DNA of 64,000 nt from Streptomyces sp. CBMA29 (GCF_014596445.1 NZ_MECL01000063.1:23761-87760); one strand, 5' to 3'; positions 47,878-56,289 are shown, counted from the stretch's first letter. Notes: a model not told the origin generated them from the letters alone. Translations and numbers: made by a program.

Positions 47878-48019
47878 AACTGCAACTGAAACTGCAACTA
47901 CGCACGTCGAAGGGCCCCGCTGCGGACAGTGGGGCCCTTCGACATCGTGCCCGGTGAGAGCAATGGCGGAGGATACGAGATTCGAACTCGTGAGGGGTTG
48001 CCCCCAACACGCTTTCCAA
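47878..48019. repeat. 140-bp repeat, copy 2 (hairpin plus att core)
   Basis: Partner of 37734-37873. The hairpin (47906-47943, GTCGAAGGGCCCC... with one stem change) is followed by the tRNA-Ser-derived core at 47966-48019, which is identical over 54 bp to 62166-62219. It marks the left end (attR/attL, depending on orientation) of the intact AICE. Confidence 0.85.
47966..48019 (-). repeat. Left att site of the AICE
   Basis: 54 bp identical to the 3' part of the tRNA-Ser gene (62166-62219). With the tRNA copy this defines a 14.2 kb element. Confidence 0.9.
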
Positions 48020-48213
48020 CTGTCCGCAGGGCTGTACGGGGACGTCCGTAGGCGTTCGCCGCGCAGGCCAGAGGGGATGCGCGTACGTCGGCGAACGGTG
48101 GCGGCCGTGGGTGCACTGGACAAAAACCAGGACAACGAACGGCGCGGGGGAGCGCCACAACGGAGACGGGTGCGGCCTCCAACTGAGGCCGCACCCGTCG
48201 CTGTTCGTGTCGC

Positions 48214-49461
48214 TCAGGTGGGGAGGAATCCCGGCTTCTCCCTGCCCAGGTCTTGCAGGTGGTTCAAGTAGTCCTGTGCCGTCGGTTCGGTGCTGTAGCG
48301 CTGCCTCATGACGGCCGCCAGTTCTCGACTGGTCATGATCAGGGACGGGACAGATTGACGCTCGCCCTGTAGGGCCCGCTCGCCGTGGATGAGGGCTTGT
48401 TCGAGGTCGCCCTCACGCGCTGCGGTGACCCCCAAGGTCACCCGCGCTTCGGCGTTCCGCATGGGGGACCGCTCCGTACCGTCAAAGTCCGTTCCCGCAC
48501 GCAGAACCTCTTCGGCGAGTGTCCGCGCGAGTCGGTCCTCACCAACCAGCCGGTAGCAGTCCATCGCGTAGAAGTCGAACTTGGCGGGGTCTACGACGAA
48601 GTGGTTGTCAAGGTTCTCGGGGTAGGGCATCCCTTCCAATAGGCGGCGGCCCTTGTCGAGTGCCACCTCAACCTGTCGACGGTCCCCGAGTCGCGCCCAT
48701 GCTTTGGCCTCCTGACCAGCGAGTTGCACCGCGACACCATGGTGTGCTGCGGTCTCCGCACCGGCTTGCGCCGCCGCGATGACCCCGCGATAGTCGCCGG
48801 TCGTGAGGGCGAACCATGCCCGCATCTCGTGCGCCCACCCCGCCACCTCGGCATGGTCGGCTTCAGTCGCCAGCGAGAGAGCGGCACGCCGCGTCGACTC
48901 GGCCGCGTGACGGTCCCCTGAGTCGTACTCGACACAGCCAACCAACAAGGCAAGCCAACCCGACAACGCGATCACCTCGCGGTGCTGGGCAAGGGTGAGG
49001 CTCTTGCTGTGCAGGTCAACGACGCGGCGAAGCCACTGTCGGCCCTCGATGAGGAGTTGACCACTCGGCATGAACGGGTACTCAGAGCAAAGTCGGTCCG
49101 TGGTGATCCGGAGCGCATCGAGCGTCGCACTGTTGACGTCGGATCGGTTCAGGCGACTCACGATTTCCAGAGTCTCCATGCCGCTCGCTGCCAAGATCTC
49201 CTTGTCTCCGTCCCGGCGGGACGGCAGAGGGAAAAGGGCGTGCGTCACTGTGCCAAAGACAGCCGCGATGATCGGTTGATAGAAGTCGTTCGGGGCCTGC
49301 CCGGACTCCCAGCGCTTCCACTGGCGAATCATGCTGTCCTCTGCGGGCAACTCCGTGGGTGCGTGCGCACGCAGGGCCCTGACCGCGTCACGCTGTGACC
49401 AGTCGCGCGCCTGTCGTTCGGCAGCGATACGCCGCGCCCATGCGGGCCTGTCGTCAGTCAT
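48214..49461 (-). CDS. XRE-family regulator of the AICE
   Basis: 415 residues from ATG 49461, with GAGGAGG upstream. The N-terminal domain (RRIAAERQARDWSQRDAVRA, IRQWKRWESGQ) is a helix-turn-helix; the rest is TPR-like (DRHAAESTRRAALSLATEAD, GDLEQALIHGERALQGE). Similar genes occupy the left end of many AICEs and probably sense host state. It points away from the transfer genes. Confidence 0.75.
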   Translation of the reverse strand: MTDDRPAWARRIAAERQARDWSQRDAVRALRAHAPTELPAEDSMIRQWKRWESGQAPNDFYQPIIAAVFGTVTHALFPLPSRRDGDKEILAASGMETLEIVSRLNRSDVNSATLDALRITTDRLCSEYPFMPSGQLLIEGRQWLRRVVDLHSKSLTLAQHREVIALSGWLALLVGCVEYDSGDRHAAESTRRAALSLATEADHAEVAGWAHEMRAWFALTTGDYRGVIAAAQAGAETAAHHGVAVQLAGQEAKAWARLGDRRQVEVALDKGRRLLEGMPYPENLDNHFVVDPAKFDFYAMDCYRLVGEDRLARTLAEEVLRAGTDFDGTERSPMRNAEARVTLGVTAAREGDLEQALIHGERALQGERQSVPSLIMTSRELAAVMRQRYSTEPTAQDYLNHLQDLGREKPGFLPT

Positions 49462-49621
49462 GCGCCCTCCTCTGAGTGCCTCTACTCCGAGTCTCGCGCG
49501 CGGGCCGGGGGGACAGGGAAGGGGACAGCGGGGTGTCACCGGACATGTCCCCACCTCCCTTTCGTCGTCCCCCGGCTGTCACTTACCTCACACGCTCCGT
49601 TACTCCCATGCTGGTTACAGA

Positions 49622-49957
49622 TCAAGCGCCACCCGGTACGGAGCGGCTTTCCAGCGCTTCAAGCCGTTCGGTCAACGTCTTGAGTTGGGAGCGGATTTCC
49701 TTGATGTCATCACGTACGTCGCTGCTTGGGGCAGACCCGTCACTGACGAAGTTGCCCAGGTTCCCCGCTGACACGATCAGCCCATCGACCCGGAGCGCGG
49801 CTAGCCCGTTCTGGATGGTTTGGCTTGCGTACCCGAAGCGGTCCATCAGCTCTCGCTGAGAGGGGAGTTTTTCCCCCGGCTTCATCTTCTTGATGTCGTC
49901 GCGCAGCGCGTCTGCGACCTGCACCGCCTTCGGCTTCGGCCCTCCTGTGACAGTCAT
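49622..49957 (-). CDS. GntR-type repressor (KorSA-like)
   Basis: 111 residues from ATG 49957. A GntR winged helix is clear (KMKPGEKLPSQRELMDRFGY, ASQTIQNGLAALRVDGLIVS), followed by a short coiled coil (DVRDDIKEIRSQLKTLTERL) for dimerisation. In pSAM2, KorSA of this family represses the activator and transfer genes. Repeats just upstream at 49971 and 50013 could be its operators. Confidence 0.75.
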   Translation of the reverse strand: MTVTGGPKPKAVQVADALRDDIKKMKPGEKLPSQRELMDRFGYASQTIQNGLAALRVDGLIVSAGNLGNFVSDGSAPSSDVRDDIKEIRSQLKTLTERLEALESRSVPGGA

Positions 49958-49970
49958 TCCTTGAGGGTAC

Positions 49971-50031
49971 CCACCACAGCGAACTAGTGCGCATCACCCC
50001 CTAGGGGTTGTGCACCACAGCAGACTAGTGC
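49971..50031. promoter_or_regulatory. Direct repeats, candidate operator of the GntR repressor
   Basis: CCACCACAGCGAACTAGTGC (49971) and CACCACAGCAGACTAGTGC (50013) are almost the same and 42 bp apart. Both contain ACTAGT. They lie between the repressor gene and the outward transfer operon. Confidence 0.55.
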
Positions 50032-50133
50032 AAGCTAGTTCGTGAAAGGTCGCCCCGACTTAAAGGGGAGCTGCTTGACCTGCACAGACAGCGCCGGAGG
50101 AAAGCCCGAGGGGGTGAGTACGAAGGAAGCGTC

Positions 50134-50165
50134 GGTTCCTTGAAAACTCAACAGAGAGCTTTGAG
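50134..50165 (+). promoter_or_regulatory. rRNA-leader-like sequence
   Basis: GGTTCCTTGAAAACTCAACA resembles the CCTTGAGAACTCAACAG stretch of actinomycete rRNA operon leaders, which lies near antitermination and processing sites. Here it sits in the long leader of the transfer operon. Confidence 0.4.
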
Positions 50166-50308
50166 ATCGACGGGGGTTGACCTCGTCCCCGTGACGGCCG
50201 GGTGATGTCCGTCAGCCCCGGTGACCAGCCGTGAAGGGCGCGGAATCGACTTCCGTCCGGGGCTACTTGGTCCGCCGCTACGTGCGGCGTTGGCCTCTGA
50301 TCTCCGGT

Positions 50309-50343
50309 CGCGGCGGCACTCCCGGACAGGACAGCCCGCCGCG
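50309..50343 (+). promoter_or_regulatory. Conserved-loop hairpin, copy 1
   Basis: Stem CGCGGCGG / CCGCCGCG around the loop CACTCCCGGACAGGACAGC, followed by ATCCCG... and the ribosome site of the gene at 50385. One of four hairpins in the element that share loop and position but not stem sequence. Confidence 0.75.
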
Positions 50344-50384
50344 TCGGAGATCCCGTTCCCGACTCGATCAGGAGATCTCACCCG

Positions 50385-50834
50385 ATGCACGCTGCCACGT
50401 TCGCCGCCGTGTTCATCGCCCTGTACGTCGCCCACAGTGTGGGTGACCACTGGGTTCAGACCTCGCATCAGTCCGCGCAGAAGGGGCGTCCCGGTTGGGT
50501 CGGCCGTCTTGCGGACGCCCGGCACGTCGCCACCTTGACGCTCACCAAGCTTGCCGTGCTCATCCCGGCCGCCGCGTTGCTGGGGCTGCACCTGTCGGTG
50601 CCCGCCGTCGTCGCCGGTCTCGGCGTCGACGCGGTCACCCACTGGTGGGCTGACCGGCGCAGCACGCTCGCGTGGCTGGCTCGGGTAACCGGCAAGGGGC
50701 AGTTCTACCGGCTCGGTGCCCCGCGCGCCGACCACGACGACAACCCGCACATCGGTACCGGCGCGTACGCGCTTGACCAGTCCTTCCACCACCTGTGGTT
50801 GCTGGTTGCCGCGCTGATCATCGCCACCGTCTGA
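50385..50834 (+). CDS. DUF3307-like membrane protein
   Basis: 149 residues. Residues 5-16 (TFAAVFIALYVAH), HSVGDHWVQTSHQSAQKG and THWWADRR are typical of DUF3307 proteins of phages and AICEs. There are about three hydrophobic segments. The C-terminal LDQSFHHLWLLVAALIIATV continues the family pattern. First gene of the transfer operon behind hairpin copy 1; role unknown. Confidence 0.7.
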   Translation: MHAATFAAVFIALYVAHSVGDHWVQTSHQSAQKGRPGWVGRLADARHVATLTLTKLAVLIPAAALLGLHLSVPAVVAGLGVDAVTHWWADRRSTLAWLARVTGKGQFYRLGAPRADHDDNPHIGTGAYALDQSFHHLWLLVAALIIATV

Positions 50835-50845
50835 CCCCCATTCTT

Positions 50846-50890
50846 CGCGGGGCGGTCGCACTCCCGGACAGGACAGCCGACCGCCCCGCG
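50846..50890 (+). promoter_or_regulatory. Conserved-loop hairpin, copy 2
   Basis: Perfect 13-bp stem CGCGGGGCGGTCG / CGACCGCCCCGCG around the same loop, starting 11 bp after the previous stop, then CATCCCGACC and the ribosome site AGGAGAG of the gene at 50921. Confidence 0.8.
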
Positions 50891-50920
50891 CTCATCCCGA
50901 CCTTCAAGGAGAGATCCATC

Positions 50921-51220
50921 ATGCGAATGCGTACGTTCGTCGCCGGTCAGGAAGCGCACGGCGACTTTGAGTTCGTGGAACTGGCGCTCGGTATCGACAT
51001 CGACCTGTTCCGGGGCCCGCTGGAGTTCGAGGCGGACGACGACCGCGCCGCGCGTGAGGCGGCGGCCCGTGACGTCCTGGCCGACATGCGGGCGGACGCG
51101 GAGGCCGGTGACGAGGTTGCCGGTTGGGACGCGCTGTACGCCGACGCGCTGACCCGTACCGTGCCGTTCTTGCGGCGCGCGGTTCGCGGCTACCGGCCGG
51201 GGACGGGGGAAGCGGCATGA
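50921..51220 (+). CDS. Small AICE protein of unknown function
   Basis: 99 acidic residues from ATG 50921 behind a strong AAGGAGAG site. Sequence such as FEFVELALGIDIDLFRGPLE and AREAAARDVLADMRADAEAG suggests one alpha/beta domain with a helical tail. The stop overlaps the next start by 4 bp. No family recognised beyond its place in AICE transfer operons. Confidence 0.55.
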   Translation: MRMRTFVAGQEAHGDFEFVELALGIDIDLFRGPLEFEADDDRAAREAAARDVLADMRADAEAGDEVAGWDALYADALTRTVPFLRRAVRGYRPGTGEAA

Positions 51221-51570
51221 GTGAGGCGCTGACCCTGGAAGAGATGGCGCCCGCGCTGCGGGCTTTGCGGCTCATCGTTGTTGAGTGCGCGCATCTGCCC
51301 GCGCCGTTCGTGCACCTGTCGCCCGTTGACGGGGCGCGCGTGGAGCTCTCGCTCCACTACGTCGACCTGAGCGGCGACACCTTCAACGTGTTCGAGATGT
51401 GGCGGGAAGCGCTCGGCATGGAGTCCGGCGCGGTGACCTTCCGCGTCCAGTCCAACGGCCGTACCCGCGTCCTGCGGGTAACGGGTCCGTACGGCGGTGC
51501 CGAGGTCATGCTGACCGCCTACGCGACCGCCCCGGCCGCCGCCGTGACCACGGCGGGGGGTGCGGCATGA
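51217..51570 (+). CDS. Small AICE protein of unknown function
   Basis: 117 residues, coupled to both neighbours by 4-bp overlaps. Mostly beta-rich (VELSLHYVDLSGDTFNVFEMW, VTFRVQSNGRTRVLRVTGPYGGAEV). No family recognised. Lies between the small acidic gene and the DUF2637 membrane gene. Confidence 0.5.
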   Translation: MSEALTLEEMAPALRALRLIVVECAHLPAPFVHLSPVDGARVELSLHYVDLSGDTFNVFEMWREALGMESGAVTFRVQSNGRTRVLRVTGPYGGAEVMLTAYATAPAAAVTTAGGAA

Positions 51571-52343
51571 ACCGGCCTGCGAAGACGCTGTTGGTGGGCG
51601 CGTTAGTGGTGGTGGTCGGGCTGGCGTTCCGGGTGTCGTGGAACGCGCAGCGCGACATCGCCCGGACCGTGGGCGCGGACGCGACCGCGGCGCTGCTGTA
51701 CCCGTTCGTTGTCGACGGTCTGATGGCGCTCGCGTTGGTGGCCACCCTCGTACTGACCGGCACGGACCGGAAGTTCGCGCTGCGGGTGCTGGCCGGGTAC
51801 ACGGCCGCGTCGCTGGTCCTGAACTACGTCCACGGCCTGGTGCCCGCCCTGCACAACGGCACGGCCGGTCGGTTGCAGCTCGCCGATTGGGCACCGGCCA
51901 ATTGGTCGCTGGTGTTGCTGGCGACCTCGCTGCCGGTCGGGTCGATCTTCTTCGGCTCCGATCTGGTCGCGAAGATCCTGCACCACCGGCCCGCCGACGT
52001 TGCGCCTGTTGCCGAGGCGCCCGCACCGGCAGCGCAGTCGGTAGTCCCGGCCGTGCCGTCGGAAGCGGAGCCGAAGCCCGTGCCGCGTAAGCGTCCGGCC
52101 AAGCCCGCGCCCAAGGCGCCGCCTTCCGGGCGACGCAGCGTTGACGATGTGCTCGCCGACGCCCGGACCGCCACCGCCGACTGGCCGGTGACCGATCTGA
52201 CCGCAGACCGTATCCGGACCGCGGTCAAGTGCGGCGCCGGGCACGCCCGGACCGTCCGCGACGTGCTGCGCGCCGAACGCACCACCCCGGAATTGCCCGC
52301 GGCCCCCGCGGTTCCTGCGGAGTCCGAGGCGGTGGCGGCATGA
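51567..52343 (+). CDS. DUF2637 membrane protein (Spd-like)
   Basis: 258 residues with four membrane segments at the front (LLVGALVVVVGLAFRVSW, ALLYPFVVDGLMALALVATLVL, LRVLAGYTAASLVLNYVHGL, WSLVLLATSLPVGSIFFG), the DUF2637 pattern. A Pro/Ala-rich linker follows and the last 60 residues are a small helical domain (TADRIRTAVKCGAGHARTVR). Similar Spd proteins help spread conjugative DNA within the mycelium. Overlaps the GGDEF gene by 4 bp. Confidence 0.75.
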   Translation: MNRPAKTLLVGALVVVVGLAFRVSWNAQRDIARTVGADATAALLYPFVVDGLMALALVATLVLTGTDRKFALRVLAGYTAASLVLNYVHGLVPALHNGTAGRLQLADWAPANWSLVLLATSLPVGSIFFGSDLVAKILHHRPADVAPVAEAPAPAAQSVVPAVPSEAEPKPVPRKRPAKPAPKAPPSGRRSVDDVLADARTATADWPVTDLTADRIRTAVKCGAGHARTVRDVLRAERTTPELPAAPAVPAESEAVAA

Positions 52344-52987
52344 GCACCCTGCTCACGGCCCTGGCCGCCGCTGCCCCGCTGGCGGCCGGGTGGGCGGGTC
52401 ATCTGGTTTGGCTGCGGGGCCGGTTGGCCACCGCCCGCCGTGACCCGCTGACCGGCTTGTGGACCCGTGACGGGTTCACCCGCCGCGCCACCGCCCTGTT
52501 GAAGGACTCGCGGGCGGTGGTGGTGCTCGCCGACGTCGACCACTTCAAGCACATCAACGACACGCACGGGCACGCCGCGGGCGACGCGCTGCTGAAGGCG
52601 ACCGCCGACCGGCTCGCCCACTACACCGGCCCGTCCGGTGTCGCCGGACGGCTCGGGGGCGATGAGTTCGCCGCGGTGCTCATCGACCGGCACGGCACCG
52701 TCGGCGACCTGCTGACCGTGCTCGGCAGTGTGCTGGCCCGGCCCGCGCCCGGCACTGACGATGCGGTGCAGACCACCGTGTCGCTCGGGTGGGCACGGGT
52801 CGCGGACTTCCCCGGCGACGACCTGTCGGGCTTGTTGCGGCGGGCGGATGAGGCGATGTACGCCGCGAAACAGGCCCGCGCTGGGGTGCGGCGAGCCGGT
52901 CTCGGCTCGCTGTTCGCCACCATGACCGGGCGCCGTTCCGGCCGCCGCGGCGCCCGCCCGGGCAACAGCCCTTCGGCGGTGGCGTGA
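52340..52987 (+). CDS. GGDEF-domain protein (diguanylate cyclase-like)
   Basis: 215 residues. After an N-terminal hydrophobic segment (LLTALAAAAPLAAGWAGHLVWL) comes a complete GGDEF domain: RDPLTGLWTRDGF, VVVLADVDHFKHINDTHGH and RLGGDEFAAVL. The active GGDEF is intact, and an RxxD inhibitory site is not obvious. Such proteins make c-di-GMP from two GTP at the membrane. Its position inside the transfer operon suggests control of host development or transfer by c-di-GMP. Confidence 0.8.
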   Translation: MSTLLTALAAAAPLAAGWAGHLVWLRGRLATARRDPLTGLWTRDGFTRRATALLKDSRAVVVLADVDHFKHINDTHGHAAGDALLKATADRLAHYTGPSGVAGRLGGDEFAAVLIDRHGTVGDLLTVLGSVLARPAPGTDDAVQTTVSLGWARVADFPGDDLSGLLRRADEAMYAAKQARAGVRRAGLGSLFATMTGRRSGRRGARPGNSPSAVA

Positions 52988-53373
52988 TGTCGCCGACGTT
53001 CGGCAAGTGCTACGACCCAACCGGCGTGACCTGGGGCGTCCCCACCTTTCCGTGGCGGCTCGCCCCGGACGGCATGGCCACCCGCCGCCAGTTGCGGGCA
53101 AAGGGCTTGCGGCCGGGCGGACAGCCGATAGCAGCGCAGATCATGCGCACCACCCGCCGCCGCAAGACCGGTTACGCGGTCGCCTACCTCTACCGGCTCG
53201 ACCTCGCCAAGCCGGTCCGGCCGATGACCCCCGCCAAGTGGTCCGCGCACGCCGCCGCCATGCTCGCCCGCCGCACCTGCCCGGCCTGCCGCACCGACGC
53301 CGGATACGTCATCCCCGGCTCGCTCGGCATGTGCGTGCCCTGCGCCTACCCCAACGAACAGCGCGCCGCCTGA
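52987..53373 (+). CDS. RRQRL-type zinc-binding protein
   Basis: 128 residues. TRRQLRAKGLRPGGQPI is the RRQRL-type motif and the C-terminal CPACRTDAGYVIPGSLGMCVPC is a four-Cys zinc site. These proteins occur in nearly all AICEs of Streptomyces and may bind DNA or RNA; no activity is known. It directly follows the GGDEF gene. Confidence 0.7.
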   Translation: MSPTFGKCYDPTGVTWGVPTFPWRLAPDGMATRRQLRAKGLRPGGQPIAAQIMRTTRRRKTGYAVAYLYRLDLAKPVRPMTPAKWSAHAAAMLARRTCPACRTDAGYVIPGSLGMCVPCAYPNEQRAA

Positions 53374-53404
53374 ACCACCGTTCTTTATCGAAGGGAGCTG
53401 TCCC

Positions 53405-53839
53405 GTGGACAGCCGACACCAGTCCGTCCGTGACTACATCACCGCGAAGCAGGCGGGCGACACCGCCGCGACCGACCGCATCGTGTGGGAGGTCAGCGAG
53501 CGCTTCGCGACCCGCACGACCGACGGCAGCGAGGCTGCCGACCTGCTCCTGGCGACCATGACCACCCGACCCGGCACGCCGGAACTGGCGCCGGTCGGGC
53601 CGGACTTCGAGGACGTGTCCTTGGGCGACACCGTCACCGCCGACCGGCCGCCCCGCTGCCACGGCGAAGTCATGCGGGACCTGTCCAAGGACGCCGACCA
53701 GGGCACGCGCGCTGACATGGACGCCGGGCAGATCGGCCGGTGGCAGTGCTGGGTCTGCGACTGCGAGCTGTACACCGACGCCAACGGCGTCGTCTGCGAC
53801 TTCCCGGACCCGGCCTGCGGTGACCACTGCACCTGCTGA
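53405..53839 (+). CDS. Small Cys-rich AICE protein
   Basis: 144 residues from GTG 53405, with GAAGGGAG upstream. The middle is helical and the end is Cys-rich (WQCWVCDCELYTDANGVVCDF, CGDHCTC), likely metal-binding. No named family. It precedes the TraB translocase gene by 83 bp. Confidence 0.55.
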   Translation: MDSRHQSVRDYITAKQAGDTAATDRIVWEVSERFATRTTDGSEAADLLLATMTTRPGTPELAPVGPDFEDVSLGDTVTADRPPRCHGEVMRDLSKDADQGTRADMDAGQIGRWQCWVCDCELYTDANGVVCDFPDPACGDHCTC

Positions 53840-53922
53840 CCCACCCCGCGGGGCCCGGCCGCTCACTTTCCACGGCCAGCGGCCGGACCCGCTTCCCCTG
53901 CCATTTCTGGAAGGAACCTTCA

Positions 53923-56190
53923 GTGAAGCACGAGGACGAGAACGAGTTCTTCAACCGATTGGAAGCCGACATGTCGGCCGACTTCGGCGGTGACGTGGTC
54001 GACTTGGACAAGGCCCGGTCCGCCCGCGACGCGTCGGCCGACACCGACCCGACCGCACCCGACTCCAAGTCGGCGGAGTTGTCCGACCCGACACCCGACT
54101 CCAGCGCCGACCGGTCGGCCCACTCCCGGCCCGACTCGGTTCCCGACGCGTCGGGCGACCCGTCGGCCAAGGTGATGGTGGACGGTCCGGCGGTTGCCGG
54201 TCCGGGATACCTGGGCCGGTTGATGGGGGCAAAGCGGCGGGACACCCTGCCGGTGTGGCTGCGCTCGGCTGCCGAGTTCCGTACCGCGGTCCGCTGGGCC
54301 GCGGGCCACTACGCACACCTGGCCGCGTTCCACGGGATTCGCTGCCCGTACTACGCCGCGCGGCTCACTGTGCAGGCGCCGTACGGCGCCGCGAAGTTCA
54401 CCGGCGCCACCCTGCGGTGGGTCGCCGACCGTGAGGGCGAGCCGGTGAGGCTCGCCGCGGTCCGGCGCGAGGACGCGGGCGAGTACCTGAAGCTGTCCCG
54501 GCAGCGTGACGGCCGGGTGCGGCTGCGGACTCTGGTGGCCGCGCTGGGCACCTTCATCGGTCTCGGGTCGGCCCTGGCGATGTACGTGCTGGCCCCGGAC
54601 TGGCTTCTTGCCGTCTCCACCGGCGCGGTCGTCCTCGCGCTGGGGGCGCTGGGCACACCGGCCGACGCGCCGGTCGTCAGCCGCGCCGTGGACCTGCCCA
54701 AGACGACCAAGCTCACGTCCGACATCGTGCTGCGCGCGCTCGGGGCTCTCGGCATTCCCTCGATCAACCAGGCGCAGGGCAAGGGCCGTGACGGGTTCAC
54801 CTTCACCGCCCCGATCACCCGCGACGGTCCCGGCTGGCGCGCGGAAGGCGACCTGCCGTTCGGCGTGACCGTCACCGACGTGATCGAGCGCCGCGACCGC
54901 CTCGCCTCCGGGCTCCGACGCCCGCTGGGGTGCGTGTGGCCCGAGGCCGTGCCGGACGAACACACCGGCCGCCTGGTGATGTGGGTCGGTGACCAGGACA
55001 TGTCCACCGCCCGCAAGCCGGTGTGGCCCCTGCTCAAGGGCGGATCGGTCGACTTGTTCAAGCCCGTCGCGTTCGGCACCGACCAGCGCGGGCGCTGGGT
55101 GGAGATCACCCTCATGTACATCGCGGCCGTCATCGGCGCCATCCCCCGCATGGGCAAAACCTTCCTTCTCCGGCTGCTGCTGCTCATCGCCGCGCTGGAC
55201 GTGCGGGCTGAGCTGCACACTTACGACCTCAAGGGCACCGGCGACCTCGATCCGGTCGGCGAGCGCGTCAGCCACCGGCACCGTGCTGGGGACGATGACG
55301 AGGACATCGAATACGCCCTGGCCGACCTGCGGGAGGTGCGGGCGGAGCTGCGGCGCCGGGCGAAGATGATCCGGTCGCTGCCGCGGGACATCTGCCCCGA
55401 ATCCAAGGTCACCAGCGAACTCGCGAACAAGCCGAAGCTGGGTCTGCACCCGATCGTGATCGGCGTGGACGAATGCCAGGTGTGGTTCGAACACCCCAAG
55501 CACGGCGCGGAGTTCGAGGAAATCTGCACCGACCTGGTCAAGCGCGGCCCCGCGACAGGGATCGTGCTGCTTCTGGCCACGCAGCGCCCGGACGCCAAGG
55601 CCCTGCCCACCGGCATCAGCGCGAACGCGTCGGCCCGGTTCTGCCTGAAGGTCATGGGCCAGTTGGAGAACGACATGGTCCTCGGCACGTCCAGCTACAA
55701 GCGGGGCATCCGGGCCACGATGTTCTCCTGGAAGGACAAGGGCATCCACTACTTCGTGGGTGAAGGCGCCGACGCCCGGATCGTGTCCTCCGTCTACGTG
55801 GACGCGCCGACCGCCGACGCGATCGGCCTGCGCGCCCGCAAGCTCCGCGAGGTCGCGAAGACGCTGTCCGGGCACGCGCTCGGGGAAGCCTTCGAGCCCG
55901 ACGACCGTGCCGGGTACGACCTGCTGCGAGACATCCTCGCCGTGGTCCCGGCCGAAGAGCCCAAGGTGTGGTCCGAGACCGTCACCGCCCGCCTCGCCGA
56001 CCTGCGCCCGGACGTCTACGGCGGATGGGACGCGGAGCAACTGGCGTCCGCACTCAAGCCGTTCGGCATCGCCACAGTGCAGGTGTGGGGCAAGACCGAG
56101 GCCGGGAAGGGCGCCAACCGCAAGGGCGTCGAGCGCTCCCGCATCCTCACAGCGATTGCGGAGCGTGACGGAAACCGGGACGCGGGCTAG
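53923..56190 (+). CDS. traB: FtsK/SpoIIIE-type conjugal translocase (TraB)
   Basis: 755 residues from GTG 53923. Two membrane segments lie near residue 205-240 (LGTFIGLGSALAMYVLAPDW, LLAVSTGAVVLALGALG). The ATPase has Walker A AIPRMGKTF (about 406) and Walker B HPIVIGVDECQVWF. The C-terminal region (AEQLASALKPFGIATVQVWG-type) is a winged-helix DNA-binding part. TraB hexamers move double-stranded DNA through the hyphal membrane, without a relaxase, into recipients. The repeat region just downstream is a candidate recognition site. Confidence 0.9.
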   Translation: MKHEDENEFFNRLEADMSADFGGDVVDLDKARSARDASADTDPTAPDSKSAELSDPTPDSSADRSAHSRPDSVPDASGDPSAKVMVDGPAVAGPGYLGRLMGAKRRDTLPVWLRSAAEFRTAVRWAAGHYAHLAAFHGIRCPYYAARLTVQAPYGAAKFTGATLRWVADREGEPVRLAAVRREDAGEYLKLSRQRDGRVRLRTLVAALGTFIGLGSALAMYVLAPDWLLAVSTGAVVLALGALGTPADAPVVSRAVDLPKTTKLTSDIVLRALGALGIPSINQAQGKGRDGFTFTAPITRDGPGWRAEGDLPFGVTVTDVIERRDRLASGLRRPLGCVWPEAVPDEHTGRLVMWVGDQDMSTARKPVWPLLKGGSVDLFKPVAFGTDQRGRWVEITLMYIAAVIGAIPRMGKTFLLRLLLLIAALDVRAELHTYDLKGTGDLDPVGERVSHRHRAGDDDEDIEYALADLREVRAELRRRAKMIRSLPRDICPESKVTSELANKPKLGLHPIVIGVDECQVWFEHPKHGAEFEEICTDLVKRGPATGIVLLLATQRPDAKALPTGISANASARFCLKVMGQLENDMVLGTSSYKRGIRATMFSWKDKGIHYFVGEGADARIVSSVYVDAPTADAIGLRARKLREVAKTLSGHALGEAFEPDDRAGYDLLRDILAVVPAEEPKVWSETVTARLADLRPDVYGGWDAEQLASALKPFGIATVQVWGKTEAGKGANRKGVERSRILTAIAERDGNRDAG

Positions 56191-56289
56191 AGCTGCCCGC
56201 CGCTAGACCTAGCGGCACACCCCGCTAGGTCTAGCGGCACCTCTAGACCCCCATCCGGCCGCTGATCAGCACCCTAGATTCTAGCGGCC
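56187..56289. promoter_or_regulatory. CTAG-rich palindromes after traB, candidate clt
   Basis: Eight CTAG tetramers in about 100 bp, arranged as GCCGCTAGACCTAGCGGC (56199), CCCGCTAGGTCTAGCGGC (56221), CTCTAGACC and CCTAGATTCTAGCGGCC (56273). CTAG is rare in Streptomyces DNA. In related plasmids the TraB loading site (clt) lies beside traB and carries short repeats. Confidence 0.55.

Larger units (their letters stand above)
37822..48019. mobile_element. Degraded element between two att copies
   Basis: Bounded by tRNA-Ser 3'-end copies at 37822 and 47966. It holds TA, integrase and DUF3626 scraps, the CPBP/two-component operon, IS1380 fragments, a toxin tip and a transposase relic. No complete integrase or transfer gene remains. 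Confidence 0.65.

Noticed and set aside
37822..48019. Peptide AEDTRFELVRGCP in several short frames
   Set aside because: It is a translation of the tRNA-Ser 3' end copied at the att sites, not a protein family.
53920..56040. A 706-codon minus-strand frame opposite traB
   Set aside because: Typical high-GC antisense shadow; TraB motifs lie on the plus strand.
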